Of a stretch of 43,900 bases of DNA, positions 35,553 to 43,125 are shown piece after piece; the stretch's first letter is position 1, and each line of letters opens with the position of its first letter. The notes under the pieces were generated by a model. It searched no databases. It was given only the letters and a program-made list of their open reading frames with translations, and was not told the DNA's origin. The position numbers and the translations under genes are program-made. This stretch comes from Algoriphagus litoralis (GTDB lineage: Bacteria; Bacteroidota; Bacteroidia; Cytophagales; Cyclobacteriaceae). The DNA is taken from assembly GCF_003259255.1 (NCBI RefSeq), contig NZ_QGOL01000024.1:1-43900 (forward strand). Direction: 5' to 3'.

Positions 35553-35858
35553 TTAGGGTTGAACTTCAACCAGATTTGCTGGATTTCTGACATCCAACTG
35601 CCTGTTGTTTTCACTTGGATGAATTGGCATTCCGCTTTCATCGGGAGCATCCACCCGACACACTTTGTTGGATGCTGTCTCACAGAAATAGGTATTGGAT
35701 CCAGGTGCTATACCTGTGAGGTTGTACCAAATACCTGTATCCGGATCTTGGGCATACTGATCCGTATTTGGATTAATAGGCTGCGTAAACGCAAAAGCGG
35801 CTACGGCAGCTAAGGCGAATACACCGCCTCGTACGAGATTTAAAACTGATTTTTGCAT
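35553..35858 (-). CDS. DUF6520-type small exported protein
   Basis: ATG 35858 gives 101 residues; the longer frame from 35894 adds an unlikely leader. A signal-like hydrophobic helix is present (SVLNLVRGGVFALAAVAAFAFTQP). The mature part holds two cysteines, Cys71 and Cys78 in the shorter form (NTYFCETASNKVCRVD), and a GIWYNLTGIAPGS motif, as in Bacteroidota DUF6520 proteins. Function is unknown. Such proteins often occur near MauE/DoxX and TlpA genes, as here, which suggests a role in cell-envelope thiol chemistry or a small secreted disulfide peptide. It converges on the SusD gene across a shared terminator. Confidence 0.75.
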   Translation of the reverse strand: MQKSVLNLVRGGVFALAAVAAFAFTQPINPNTDQYAQDPDTGIWYNLTGIAPGSNTYFCETASNKVCRVDAPDESGMPIHPSENNRQLDVRNPANLVEVQP

Positions 35859-36373
35859 AATTTTGGTTAGTTGTATGAAGTAAAATTGATTCAACTCCGG
35901 TCGCTTGGTGTGATGCTGCGAGGCCTAATCGAAGCTATACCATTCCGAGAGGGGCGGCCGGATTTACACTGATCCGCGCGTATCAGGTAGTTCCCCCTGC
36001 TGTTGTCCGGCAACCACCTGGTGGCTTCACGGACCGTTTTGTTTTTTCTTCCTAGCCGATTAACTGCTCCCCGCCTTCTAGGCGTGCAACGTTTGCTTGT
36101 CTATTATTTTCAATATTTCTATTCCATTGCGCTGGCAAGGGCATCCTTGTCCGATTGGACATCCTGCGCCAGCGCTAAAATCTATTCTATTCCTAAATCC
36201 CGGGGTTAAAACCCCGGGCTATTCATAGTTTGACCCTCCCGAAGTCGCTTTGCTCATCGGGACTTTCGCTTCTGGGTCATGCTGAAAAATCATTTGGACA
36301 CCAGATTTCAAATCATTCCGCCGTTAACTCCCCTCTCTTTAAGGAGAGGGGCTGGGGGTGAGGTAGAATCTCT

Positions 36374-36460
36374 CCTCGGCATCAACCTTTTAGTTCTCAC
36401 CATATTTCTGCGCCGAGGCGGAACCCTTTCGCTTTTTTTTCCCCGGGTTAACACCCCGGG
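36374..36460. repeat. Composite repeat element, copy 1
   Basis: A 45-bp module bounded by CCTCGGC and GCCGAGG (36374-36418) is followed after 22 bases by the palindrome CCCCGGGTTAACACCCCGGG (36441-36460). The same arrangement with similar gaps is seen in copies 2-4. Confidence 0.8.
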
Positions 36461-36658
36461 CTATTCATAGTTTGACCCATTCTGGGTCATGCTGAAAAAT
36501 CATTTGGTCACCAGATTTCAAATCATTCCGCCGTAACTCCCCCTTGATTCTTTCTGCTTTAGAGAATTCCCAAGCTTATCACAGGGGGTAAGGGGGATTT
36601 GTCCCATCCGCCCCGGTGGAACGGGAGGATTGTTTTCCCCGACTATTTTTAAATCCCT

Positions 36659-36757
36659 CCTCGGCATTAACTTTTTCATCCTCATTACATTCCTGCGCCG
36701 AGGTCATTGGTCTTTGTTCTTTTAATACCTAGGGTTCCGCTAGCGCTGCACCCTAGG
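36659..36757. repeat. Composite repeat element, copy 2
   Basis: The 45-bp CCTCGGC...GCCGAGG module (36659-36703) is followed after 24 bases by a CCTAGGGTT...ACCCTAGG palindrome (36728-36757). Confidence 0.8.
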
Positions 36758-36899
36758 CTAGTATAATGTCAGGCCTTCAGCCTTCCTTCGTCACCATTAG
36801 GCAATTTTACAATTCAACTTTCCAACCTTCAATCCACATCGGTCATCCAGCATCGAACATCCCACCTCCCACAATTCAACAATTAGTCAATTCAACGAT

Positions 36900-37349
36900 T
36901 CAACACTCTTTCCTCCTTTCCACCCAAATACCGAAAACCGAAATCCCCAAAAACACCAGATTCAATATCAGGTGCTGTCCCCAGGTCAGGGAAGAAATAA
37001 TTCCCCCACAGGAGCAGGGCACACGCCCGGCAAGCCCAAACCATACCCAAGCCACATAGGTTGTGAAGAGTCCCATCATCAGCGTACTGAGTCTAAATCC
37101 AAACCTCCGAAACTTGGGTACCAAGAGCATCACGGCCAGCACCATCTCAAGCCCGGGAATTCCAAACAGCAAGAGATCCTTGGACCAATCCGGAACCACC
37201 TGATTGTACATGGCCAGCTTGGTTTCCTGCCAGTCGTAAATTTTTGCAATTGCCGTATAGGCATATAGGAATGACAGAAGTAAGGCACTGACCTCAACAA
37301 GTGACTGGATACTAGGCCAAGGTTTACTAAGTGTGAGTTTCTTTTCCAT
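36900..37349 (-). CDS. MauE/DoxX-type redox-associated membrane protein
   Basis: This 149-residue protein has four hydrophobic helices, as in the MauE/DoxX family (SLVEVSALLLSFLYAYTAIAKIYDW, LLLFGIPGLEMVLAVMLLV, LSTLMMGLFTTYVAWVWFGL, LILNLVFLGISVFGIWV). A conserved PCSCGG motif in a loop between TM3 and TM4 carries the redox-active cysteines. These proteins help form or transfer disulfides across the inner membrane. On the same strand as DUF6520 but 1 kb upstream of it, it probably serves the same envelope thiol pathway as the nearby TlpA protein. Confidence 0.82.
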   Translation of the reverse strand: MEKKLTLSKPWPSIQSLVEVSALLLSFLYAYTAIAKIYDWQETKLAMYNQVVPDWSKDLLLFGIPGLEMVLAVMLLVPKFRRFGFRLSTLMMGLFTTYVAWVWFGLAGRVPCSCGGIISSLTWGQHLILNLVFLGISVFGIWVERRKEC

Positions 37350-37509
37350 CTTACTTAAATCAAATACAATGGAAATCTATGAATCAATATAACTTGTAGG
37401 TAGGTCAATTGAAGGGAGGTAAATTATTCCTACTTAATTCCTATCAATTGAGGGAATTTTCGTAAACAAAATGTTATAAAGGGATTTTAGTATTGATTTT
37501 TTAAATTGA

Positions 37510-37680
37510 AAATAGTATCTTAATTAGCCAAACATCTAAGAGAAAAAAGTAGGGAGGTTGATCTTTGTTTTGACTATGTCAATTAGCTAAAACCAACCTA
37601 TTCTAAAAGCATTTTTCGCTGCCAAACTCCTTGCGTTAAATGGCAGTAGAGCGGTGATCAGCACACCGCTCTTTTTTTGG
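37510..37680 (+). ncRNA. Candidate small RNA or leader ending in an intrinsic terminator
   Basis: A TTG then TATCTTAA pair near 37490-37518 could be a Bacteroidota-type promoter. The transcript would hold a CTGCCA/TGGCAG hairpin (about 37619-37646) directly before the terminator. It matches no RNA family that I recognise. The 5' limit is a guess. Confidence 0.4.
37648..37678 (+). terminator. Strong intrinsic terminator
   Basis: AGAGCGGTG (37648-37656) and CACCGCTCT (37664-37672) form a perfect 9-bp stem with a 7-base loop, followed by TTTTTT. No plus-strand gene precedes it for 2 kb. Confidence 0.85.
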
Positions 37681-37945
37681 ATTTTCGGATTAGGAGCAAA
37701 TACTGAGCTTTCATTATCAATATTCTACGGCTTGTCATCCATCTGAGTCATTTCTTATTTTTTCTTCTAAAAAACCTTCATTTGAAGGAATACTTTAAAA
37801 ATTTAGTGTTTTTGATTTTTGTCACTATTGACTTTTTAAAACTTAGGCATAAATTAACATTGAGAATTTAGTTCAATAACATTCTGGAGTAACTTTTTCA
37901 CCCGATTTTACCATGAATTGATCTTTTAACAAAACTATATTTTCT

Positions 37946-38542
37946 ATGGAAAGACGTTTTTTAGAACAGATGATGGCTGACTATAATAAGCTCAAAAAAT
38001 ATGATGAGGAGGCTTATCTTGAGGTCTTTCAGAAATTAAATCTGAGGAGATTTCCTAAAAACACCATCATCAAACAGGTAAATAAAATAGATGAAAAGAG
38101 TCGCTATATCTGTGAAGGATTTGTGGGCTTATATAAAGAATGCGATAAGGGATTCCGCTTATCTCTGATTTCAGGACCATCAGACACCGCATTTGATGAG
38201 CAGTCTTTTCGTTCCAAAAAAGCCACCACCAATATCCTTAAAACACTTTCAGCTACGGTGCTTCTTGAATTCAGCATAGACGCGGAATCGGCCTTGCTGG
38301 CCAAAATGCCCGAGTTTGCCCTCTTGGCTTTGGAGGTCTCACACCGGATTAATGAGCGGAACTTTGAACAAATGTTAATCAAGGACCTGAAGTTTGAAGA
38401 AGGTTATCCCAAACTGACTGCACTTTTCCCCAGAATCGATAGGTATATCAAAAACTACGAACTGGCAGATTATTTCAAATGCAGCATCAGTACAGTAGAA
38501 CGGGGAAAGCGGAATTTGAAAAAAGGAGGGCGCCATGAATAA
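37946..38542 (+). CDS. Crp/Fnr-like transcription regulator with short HTH
   Basis: This 198-residue protein has a cyclic-nucleotide-binding-like N-terminal barrel (about 30-120, NLRRFPKNTIIKQVNKIDEKSRYICEGFVGLYKE), a dimer helix (about 125-145) and a C-terminal HTH (NYELADYFKCSISTVERGKRNL, about 168-189). The DNA-binding part is shorter than in E. coli Crp, as is common for Bacteroidota Crp-like regulators. I see no iron-sulfur cysteines of the Fnr type. It overlaps the terpene synthase start by 8 bases, so the two are co-translated and it probably controls terpene production and its own expression. Confidence 0.8.
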   Translation: MERRFLEQMMADYNKLKKYDEEAYLEVFQKLNLRRFPKNTIIKQVNKIDEKSRYICEGFVGLYKECDKGFRLSLISGPSDTAFDEQSFRSKKATTNILKTLSATVLLEFSIDAESALLAKMPEFALLALEVSHRINERNFEQMLIKDLKFEEGYPKLTALFPRIDRYIKNYELADYFKCSISTVERGKRNLKKGGRHE

Positions 38543-39428
38543 TTCAGTTTTTCCATCAGCTCTACATTCGTCAATCCGGGAATTGGATGAGGAAGTTTTG
38601 CGTTGGGCTTGGTCAGCGGGATTATTTGAGTCTCCTGCCGAACTTGAACGCTGCCGGATTCAAAAGATAAACTGGTTTGCAGGATATTTATTTCCCGGGG
38701 AAAGTGCAGAAAAGCTCAGGCTGACTATTCGGTTTTTTCTTTGCCTTTTTCTACTGGATGATTTATTAGATCAGATTTCAGAAAGTGAGTCTTTTGGATT
38801 TTTGCGAGGTCTGATGCTTGGATCTGTCCAATCAGAAATACCCCGGCTACAGAATTTGGGTTCTGAATTAATTTTAACCCATGAATTACTCGGAAACTCC
38901 AGCTCCTCAGCGCAATGGAGAAAAGAATGGTTGGATATATGGACTTTTTATATTTCAGGACTCAACTGGGAGGTGAAAAACAAAACCTGGGGGCAAAAAC
39001 CGGATTTGGAAGATTATCGCTATCATCGTCCTTCGAGTTCAGGAGTATTTTTGGCTATCCATCTGATTAGGCCGGATTTGGCTACAAAGGTCTGCGAAGC
39101 AGAGCTTTTGGAACATGCGATTGCTAGACTTATTTGCCTTTCCAATGATCTGGCTTCCTTTGAAAAGGAACTGGCTATCGGAGATTTTCACAATGAATTG
39201 ATTATTCTTCAGCCTACTATGGGTGATCAGGTAAAATCCTGGGCTGCTATGGAAATTAGATCCATTCAAAAGCGTATCCATATTTTGGCATCCAGTGTTG
39301 CTTCACATTCCGATAGCTGTAGAAGCTGGGTAGAAAGTTTATTTCTGCTTGTTGGGGGCTGCTTGGCCTGGTCAGAAGAAACGACTAGGTATGTTTCCTA
39401 TGTCAATGGAACTTTACGGGCGAACTAA
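38535..39428 (+). CDS. Class I terpene synthase
   Basis: This 297-residue protein is a terpene cyclase by motif. It has the aspartate-rich DDLLD (75-79, DDxxD), the NSE/DTE triad NDLASFEKE (Asn204, Ser208, Glu212), an arginine-bearing segment before it (DYRYHRPSSSG, a candidate diphosphate sensor), and the C-terminal WSEETTRYVSYV with the Arg285-Tyr286 pair about 80 residues after the triad. All Mg2+ and diphosphate contacts are thus present. It would cyclise farnesyl or geranylgeranyl diphosphate; the product cannot be told from sequence. No P450 or prenyltransferase is adjacent. The Crp-like gene overlaps it upstream. Confidence 0.88.
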   Translation: MNNSVFPSALHSSIRELDEEVLRWAWSAGLFESPAELERCRIQKINWFAGYLFPGESAEKLRLTIRFFLCLFLLDDLLDQISESESFGFLRGLMLGSVQSEIPRLQNLGSELILTHELLGNSSSSAQWRKEWLDIWTFYISGLNWEVKNKTWGQKPDLEDYRYHRPSSSGVFLAIHLIRPDLATKVCEAELLEHAIARLICLSNDLASFEKELAIGDFHNELIILQPTMGDQVKSWAAMEIRSIQKRIHILASSVASHSDSCRSWVESLFLLVGGCLAWSEETTRYVSYVNGTLRAN

Positions 39429-39445
39429 ATGAAGGGAGGGATGTC

Positions 39446-39640
39446 ATGCTCACAAAAAGATGTGTCATATACCCCAAAGACATTCAGATGATCACAGGTA
39501 GAAGTGAACGCTATTGCCATTTGCTCGTCAAGAAAATAAAAATTTTCTACGGTAAAGAAGACCATCAGTTTATTACCCAGGAGGAATTCTCCCATTTCTC
39601 GGGTATTCCTTTGGAGCAGGTTTCGAAGTATATCTACTAA
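39446..39640 (+). CDS. Small protein resembling a DNA-binding/excisionase-like domain
   Basis: This 64-residue basic protein (KRCVIYPKDIQMITGRSERYCHLLVKKIKIFYGK, then FITQEEFSHFSGIPLEQVSKYIY) has a winged- or excisionase-like HTH pattern, with the TGRSERYCHLLVKKI helix as possible recognition helix. Similar short proteins are common in Bacteroidota. It follows the terpene synthase by 18 bases and may be part of the same transcript. Its role, for example as a local regulator, is not known. Confidence 0.6.
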   Translation: MLTKRCVIYPKDIQMITGRSERYCHLLVKKIKIFYGKEDHQFITQEEFSHFSGIPLEQVSKYIY

Positions 39641-39752
39641 TCTTTGCAATTATTACACTAACCTCTAGGAGTGGTTTCTTCCAATTTTGTCCCAATTCAA
39701 CTGGACAGATTCGGAATAAATCCAAGATACTTGAAGCACATCATCGAAGTAT

Positions 39753-39796
39753 CATCCTCGACTCATCTTCGACTCATCCTCGCCTCATGCTTGACT
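39753..39796. repeat. Four tandem 11-bp units
   Basis: CATCCTCGACT, CATCTTCGACT, CATCCTCGCCT and CATGCTTGACT follow each other without gaps, about 80 bases before the DUF6266 gene. They are imperfect and in-phase with one helical turn, so they could be binding sites or simple slippage repeats. Confidence 0.75.
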
Positions 39797-39875
39797 TCCT
39801 ATAAAGAGTTGAGTCGGTAAAAAGCCATCCTAAATCCACCATTCAATACCATTTCTATACCTAAACCTGTTATTT

Positions 39876-40520
39876 ATGGCAATTTCAATTGAAAATTTCA
39901 TGGGAAAAGCATCAGGGAAGCTAGGCAACCTGATCATTTATCAGCGAAATGGAAAAATCTGCTTTCGCTCCAAACCAAAAAAAACAAAGGTACCTCCATC
40001 CGGTAGACAAATTTATCAACGGAAAGCCTTTGCTCAGGCTTCCAGTTTTCTTGCCCCAATCCGTTTAGATCTTGATTTTGGATTTTCAGGAATTAAGGGA
40101 GACAAGTCAAAACGGTATGGAAAGGCCCAATCTCTGGCAGTAAAAAAGGCGACACTTTCTGAAAATGGAGAACCTGTACTTCACCCGGAAATGATTCAAA
40201 CTTCCTTTGGTGATCTTCTGGGGCCAGAGGATTGTAACTTGGTTTGGCAAAATTACAATACCTTACTTTTGACTTGGAGACCCAATTCCTTTGAGGGAAA
40301 CGGGACTGATTCTGACCAGATTTTTTACTTGGCATATGATCCAGTGGGGAAACAAAAGTGGTCAGTGAGGGAAGGGGCCTATCGTAAAGCAGGAAGTATG
40401 ACTATTCAATTACCCTGGTCAGGTCCTTTGTCAGGCCGATTTTACCATTTTGTGTCCTTTTATTCCAAGCGAAAAAAAGGGATGGAGTTTTCTGATTCAG
40501 TTTGTTTGGGGAGGGTTTGA
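39876..40520 (+). CDS. DUF6266-family protein
   Basis: This 214-residue protein begins with the family's characteristic pattern (ENFMGKASGKLGNLIIYQRNGKICFRSKP..TKVPPSGRQIYQRKAFAQASSFL). It then has a beta-rich middle (LVWQNYNTLLLTWRPN..DSDQIFYLAYDP) and a C-terminal block (YHFVSFYSKRKKGMEFSDSVCLGRV). No signal peptide is visible. Function is unknown; such proteins often occur singly in Bacteroidota genomes next to small HTH-like genes, as here. It is followed by 0.2 kb without a gene. Confidence 0.8.
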   Translation: MAISIENFMGKASGKLGNLIIYQRNGKICFRSKPKKTKVPPSGRQIYQRKAFAQASSFLAPIRLDLDFGFSGIKGDKSKRYGKAQSLAVKKATLSENGEPVLHPEMIQTSFGDLLGPEDCNLVWQNYNTLLLTWRPNSFEGNGTDSDQIFYLAYDPVGKQKWSVREGAYRKAGSMTIQLPWSGPLSGRFYHFVSFYSKRKKGMEFSDSVCLGRV

Positions 40521-40733
40521 ATTTGGTTGTTGAGCTGTACGGTTTTAGATAAAATTTCGTTTCATCGGGGTCAAGGAAATTAATTTCAAAAACCACTTAG
40601 CCTATTCGAAAGAATGGTGATGATGAAATATGAGCATACCTTTTGTCATTTAAATTATCCTCAAGACTTGAAATCTATGTACTCAAAGTGAGATTTTGAA
40701 TATCTTAAAAGCCTACTCACCACTATTACAACC

Positions 40734-41813
40734 ATGTACCAGATCATTTTTGCCTTCTTGATTTTATCTTCTTTCGAATTCAAAGATCCCTTGCAAAAAG
40801 CCAGAGAAAAATTCGATAATGCTTCCTCAATAAGTTTTCATCAGACTGGGTACTATCCAATACCCGATGTGGATATTGTAGATTCCTCTATGATGTCAGT
40901 GGTGATTTTTAATCCGGGGAATTCCGAATTTCAATTTATTGCAAGAAGAGGTAATGTAGATGAGGTTTTGCAAAATGGGGTTTTTAGCGAAGTAAGACAT
41001 GCTGAAAAATCATACTACAGGTACGAATCCACTGAAAATCAAAAAGCCTATTTGGAATCATCTATTTTGAATAAATATAGTCCACATAGTTTGCTCAAAA
41101 GAGATTGGGAATATCTTAGTGATACAGTTTTGGAAAATGCTACACATTCCCATTTTTCAAGGATGGAAAATTCCTTTGAATATGAAGGAAAAAATATAGT
41201 CGCGACACAGCATATTTTTATATCCTCTGATGATTTGATTACAAGATTTGAACGAAGAAACCGGGTGGATGGAGTGCTCACCCAAACTGTGACCTATACG
41301 TACAAGGGATATGGTTTTGATCAGGAATCCTTCCCTCCGAATGTTTCAAATCCAGAGCGATACGCTTTGAAGTATTTTGAAAGGATGGATAAATTAAAAG
41401 CACTTGAAGTCGGTGCTCAAGTCCCAGTTTTCAGCGGTTTAGATACAAAAGGAAATGAAGTTTCATTGGGTAGCCTACCGAAAGGACAAACCTTGATCTT
41501 ATTTGGTTCAATATCCTGTGGGTATTCTCAGTTAGTAATTGACCACATCAGTCAATCCAATTTTGGTTTAAAAAAAGGGGTGGATATGGTAACTTTTTTG
41601 GGATCCGATACAAAGGAAAACGCAGTCAAATATTTGGAAAGGTACCCCTTGGCAATTCCGGTTATAGCAGATCGCCGCGATATTGAAACAGCCTATGGGG
41701 TTGCTGGGTATCCAATTCTTTATTTGGTTGATCAAAAAGGTGTCGTTTTAGAAAGCTTAGCCGGGTCTGAGGGAATTATCGAGCTGTTGGATTCACTTAC
41801 GTTAGAAAAGTGA
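40734..41813 (+). CDS. TlpA/AhpC-like thioredoxin-fold protein with a CxxS site
   Basis: This 359-residue protein has a short hydrophobic N-terminus (MYQIIFAFLILSSFEF) that probably exports it. A 200-residue domain (about 20-215) of DUF-type beta-rich character is followed by a thioredoxin fold (about 222-355; VGAQVPVFSGLDTKGNEVSLGSLPKGQTLILFGSISCGYSQL). The active-site position reads Cys262-Gly-Tyr-Ser265, so the resolving cysteine is replaced by serine. The cis-proline loop (GYPILYLVD) is kept. It may act as a monothiol isomerase or a peroxiredoxin-like protein rather than a disulfide reductase. It stands alone. Confidence 0.75.
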   Translation: MYQIIFAFLILSSFEFKDPLQKAREKFDNASSISFHQTGYYPIPDVDIVDSSMMSVVIFNPGNSEFQFIARRGNVDEVLQNGVFSEVRHAEKSYYRYESTENQKAYLESSILNKYSPHSLLKRDWEYLSDTVLENATHSHFSRMENSFEYEGKNIVATQHIFISSDDLITRFERRNRVDGVLTQTVTYTYKGYGFDQESFPPNVSNPERYALKYFERMDKLKALEVGAQVPVFSGLDTKGNEVSLGSLPKGQTLILFGSISCGYSQLVIDHISQSNFGLKKGVDMVTFLGSDTKENAVKYLERYPLAIPVIADRRDIETAYGVAGYPILYLVDQKGVVLESLAGSEGIIELLDSLTLEK

Positions 41814-42114
41814 AGGTAAATTCTGTTTATCCATTTTTTGACAATAAGGTTGGGTGATTTTTTTCTAGTTGATCTCCAGCTTCCATTGCGCTGGTATCAT
41901 TCTCCACTGAAGCAAGTTTTCAAACTTGTGCCAACATTAATTCATGCCTAACTAGCGGTTGGTCGTTTCTTATAATTCGAATTGTTGGGTCACCTTACCG
42001 TAACTCCCCCTTACATTCAAATATCAAATAGGATCACTGAGTTCATCAAAGGGGGCTAGGAGCCTGTCCCGATGTATGTCGGTAGGATTTGTTTCCGACT
42101 AGCTTTCAACACCT

Positions 42115-42203
42115 CCTCGGCATTCACATTCATTTCCTTACCAGATTTGTGCGCCGAGGTTAGAAGACCGTGGTTATTTTTTACCCGGGGTTAAAACCCC
42201 GGG
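42115..42203. repeat. Composite repeat element, copy 3
   Basis: The 45-bp CCTCGGC...GCCGAGG module (42115-42159) is followed after 24 bases by CCCGGGGTTAAAACCCCGGG (42184-42203), which is identical to the palindrome at 36199-36218. Confidence 0.8.
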
Positions 42204-42469
42204 CTACCGATCTGGCGTACCTGCCTGCAGAAGGCAGGCCTACGGCACGCTCGACTGGCGACAGTCTTCTTAATTGTGCGCATCAATATGCAGTCTTCAG
42301 ACTGCCGTGTATCTTGACCCTTCCAAATAGTCAGTTACCTATATTTTCTCAATACCACCATGTCATGGCAAATGCCAAAATAGGAGGGCGCGTTGGGGGA
42401 CAATCCGTTTAGAAATAGCCCACGGGGCTATTTTAGGATTGGGCCAGCTTGCAGGGGGGATAATTTAGA

Positions 42470-42620
42470 AGTGATTATAAGCGGGCCGGCGTTTGGCCTT
42501 GCACGTGAGGACCGAGCGTTAAGAATCTCTCCAGTGGAGAGATTTAGCAAGGGGCCAGCTTGCAGGGTGGGTTGCGTCTTGATTTTTTCGTTCTTTTTCA
42601 TCAAGGAAAAAGAACAGAGA
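42470..42620. repeat. Diverged copy of the GTTCTTTTGC hairpin element
   Basis: It contains GCGGGCCGGCGTTTGGCCTT, matching the GCGAGCCAGCGTTCGGCCTC part of the 7736 copy. It ends in GTTCTTTTTC (42590-42599) and GAAAAAGAAC (42606-42615), a perfect 10-bp inverted repeat with a 6-base loop. Confidence 0.7.
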
Positions 42621-42685
42621 GAAAACAACAATAGATAGTTAAAGGTAGCTGTCTCACAGGTTTTTCCTTCATAACTCCAATACTT

Positions 42686-42764
42686 CCTCGGCCTCAACTT
42701 CCGTTTCCCCACAATATCTCTATGCCGAGGTCAATGGCTTCATGATCTTTATTTACCTAGGGTT
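42686..42764. repeat. Composite repeat element, copy 4
   Basis: The 45-bp CCTCGGC...GCCGAGG module (42686-42730) is followed after 25 bases by CCTAGGGTT (from 42756), as in copy 2, but the right arm of this palindrome is not conserved. Confidence 0.7.
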
Positions 42765-43125
42765 CCGCTGCCCACCCTGCAAGCTGGCCTCCCGATTCGC
42801 TGCGCTACTCGGGACAGGCTCTCGCTAGATTTGCCTACTGGGCAAATCCTTCACGTTCGGTCCTACCCTAGTCTACCTACCTGGCAGACTTGCCTGCAGA
42901 AGGCAGTCCTACGGCACGCTTTTTTCCTGCCGTGAGTTCTCCAGCCAAAAGTAGGTCATTAAATATTTCCCGCATTTTCTGCACAAAGCTCTATAATCTC
43001 ATTTTTTCTGAAAAAAGAACTAATTCGACCTCAATCGGTAAAAACCGCACAGACCGCACATTCAATTGATAGCCAGTCTACTAGCCTGCATCTTAGCTCC
43101 ATGTTTCACTTAAACCCATATACTT

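Larger units (their letters stand above)
35859..36899. repeat. Palindrome-rich non-coding region, three composite repeat elements
   Basis: No gene is supported across this kilobase. It holds composite elements at 36129-36218, 36374-36460 and 36659-36757, and a 62-bp direct repeat starting CTGGGTCATGCTGAAAAATC at about 36271 and 36482. A CTCCCCTCTC...GAGAGGGG palindrome lies near 36326-36352. Related composites lie at 42115-42203 and 42686-42764. Confidence 0.75.
37350..37945. other. Intergenic region with an orphan terminator
   Basis: It separates the divergent MauE-type gene and the Crp-like regulator. A strong plus-strand terminator at 37648-37678 has no coding gene upstream on that strand, so the stretch 37500-37680 may be a small RNA or an attenuated leader. 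Confidence 0.55.
41814..43125. repeat. Palindrome-rich non-coding region, composite repeats
   Basis: This 1.3 kb stretch has no supported gene. It contains composite elements at 42115-42203 and 42686-42764, the GTTCTTTTTC hairpin element at about 42470-42615, and two CTGCAGAAGGCAG-containing repeats (about 42218 and 42891) each followed by CCTACGGCACGCT. The 15-codon frame at 42367 (MANAKIGGRVGGQSV) is probably a relic or chance. The promoter of the gene at 43126 should lie in the last 150 bases. Confidence 0.7.

Noticed and set aside
36129..36757. Regularly spaced palindromes considered as a CRISPR array
   Set aside because: The repeated modules are palindromic, few and unevenly spaced, and there are no cas genes or unique spacers of constant size.
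36766..37268. Plus-strand frames opposite and upstream of the MauE gene
   Set aside because: They are proline/histidine-rich shadows of the repeat region and of the MauE gene on the other strand.
42170..42712. Frames of 80-94 codons in the right-hand repeat block
   Set aside because: They run through palindromic repeats whose relatives elsewhere are read in other frames, so they are not coding.
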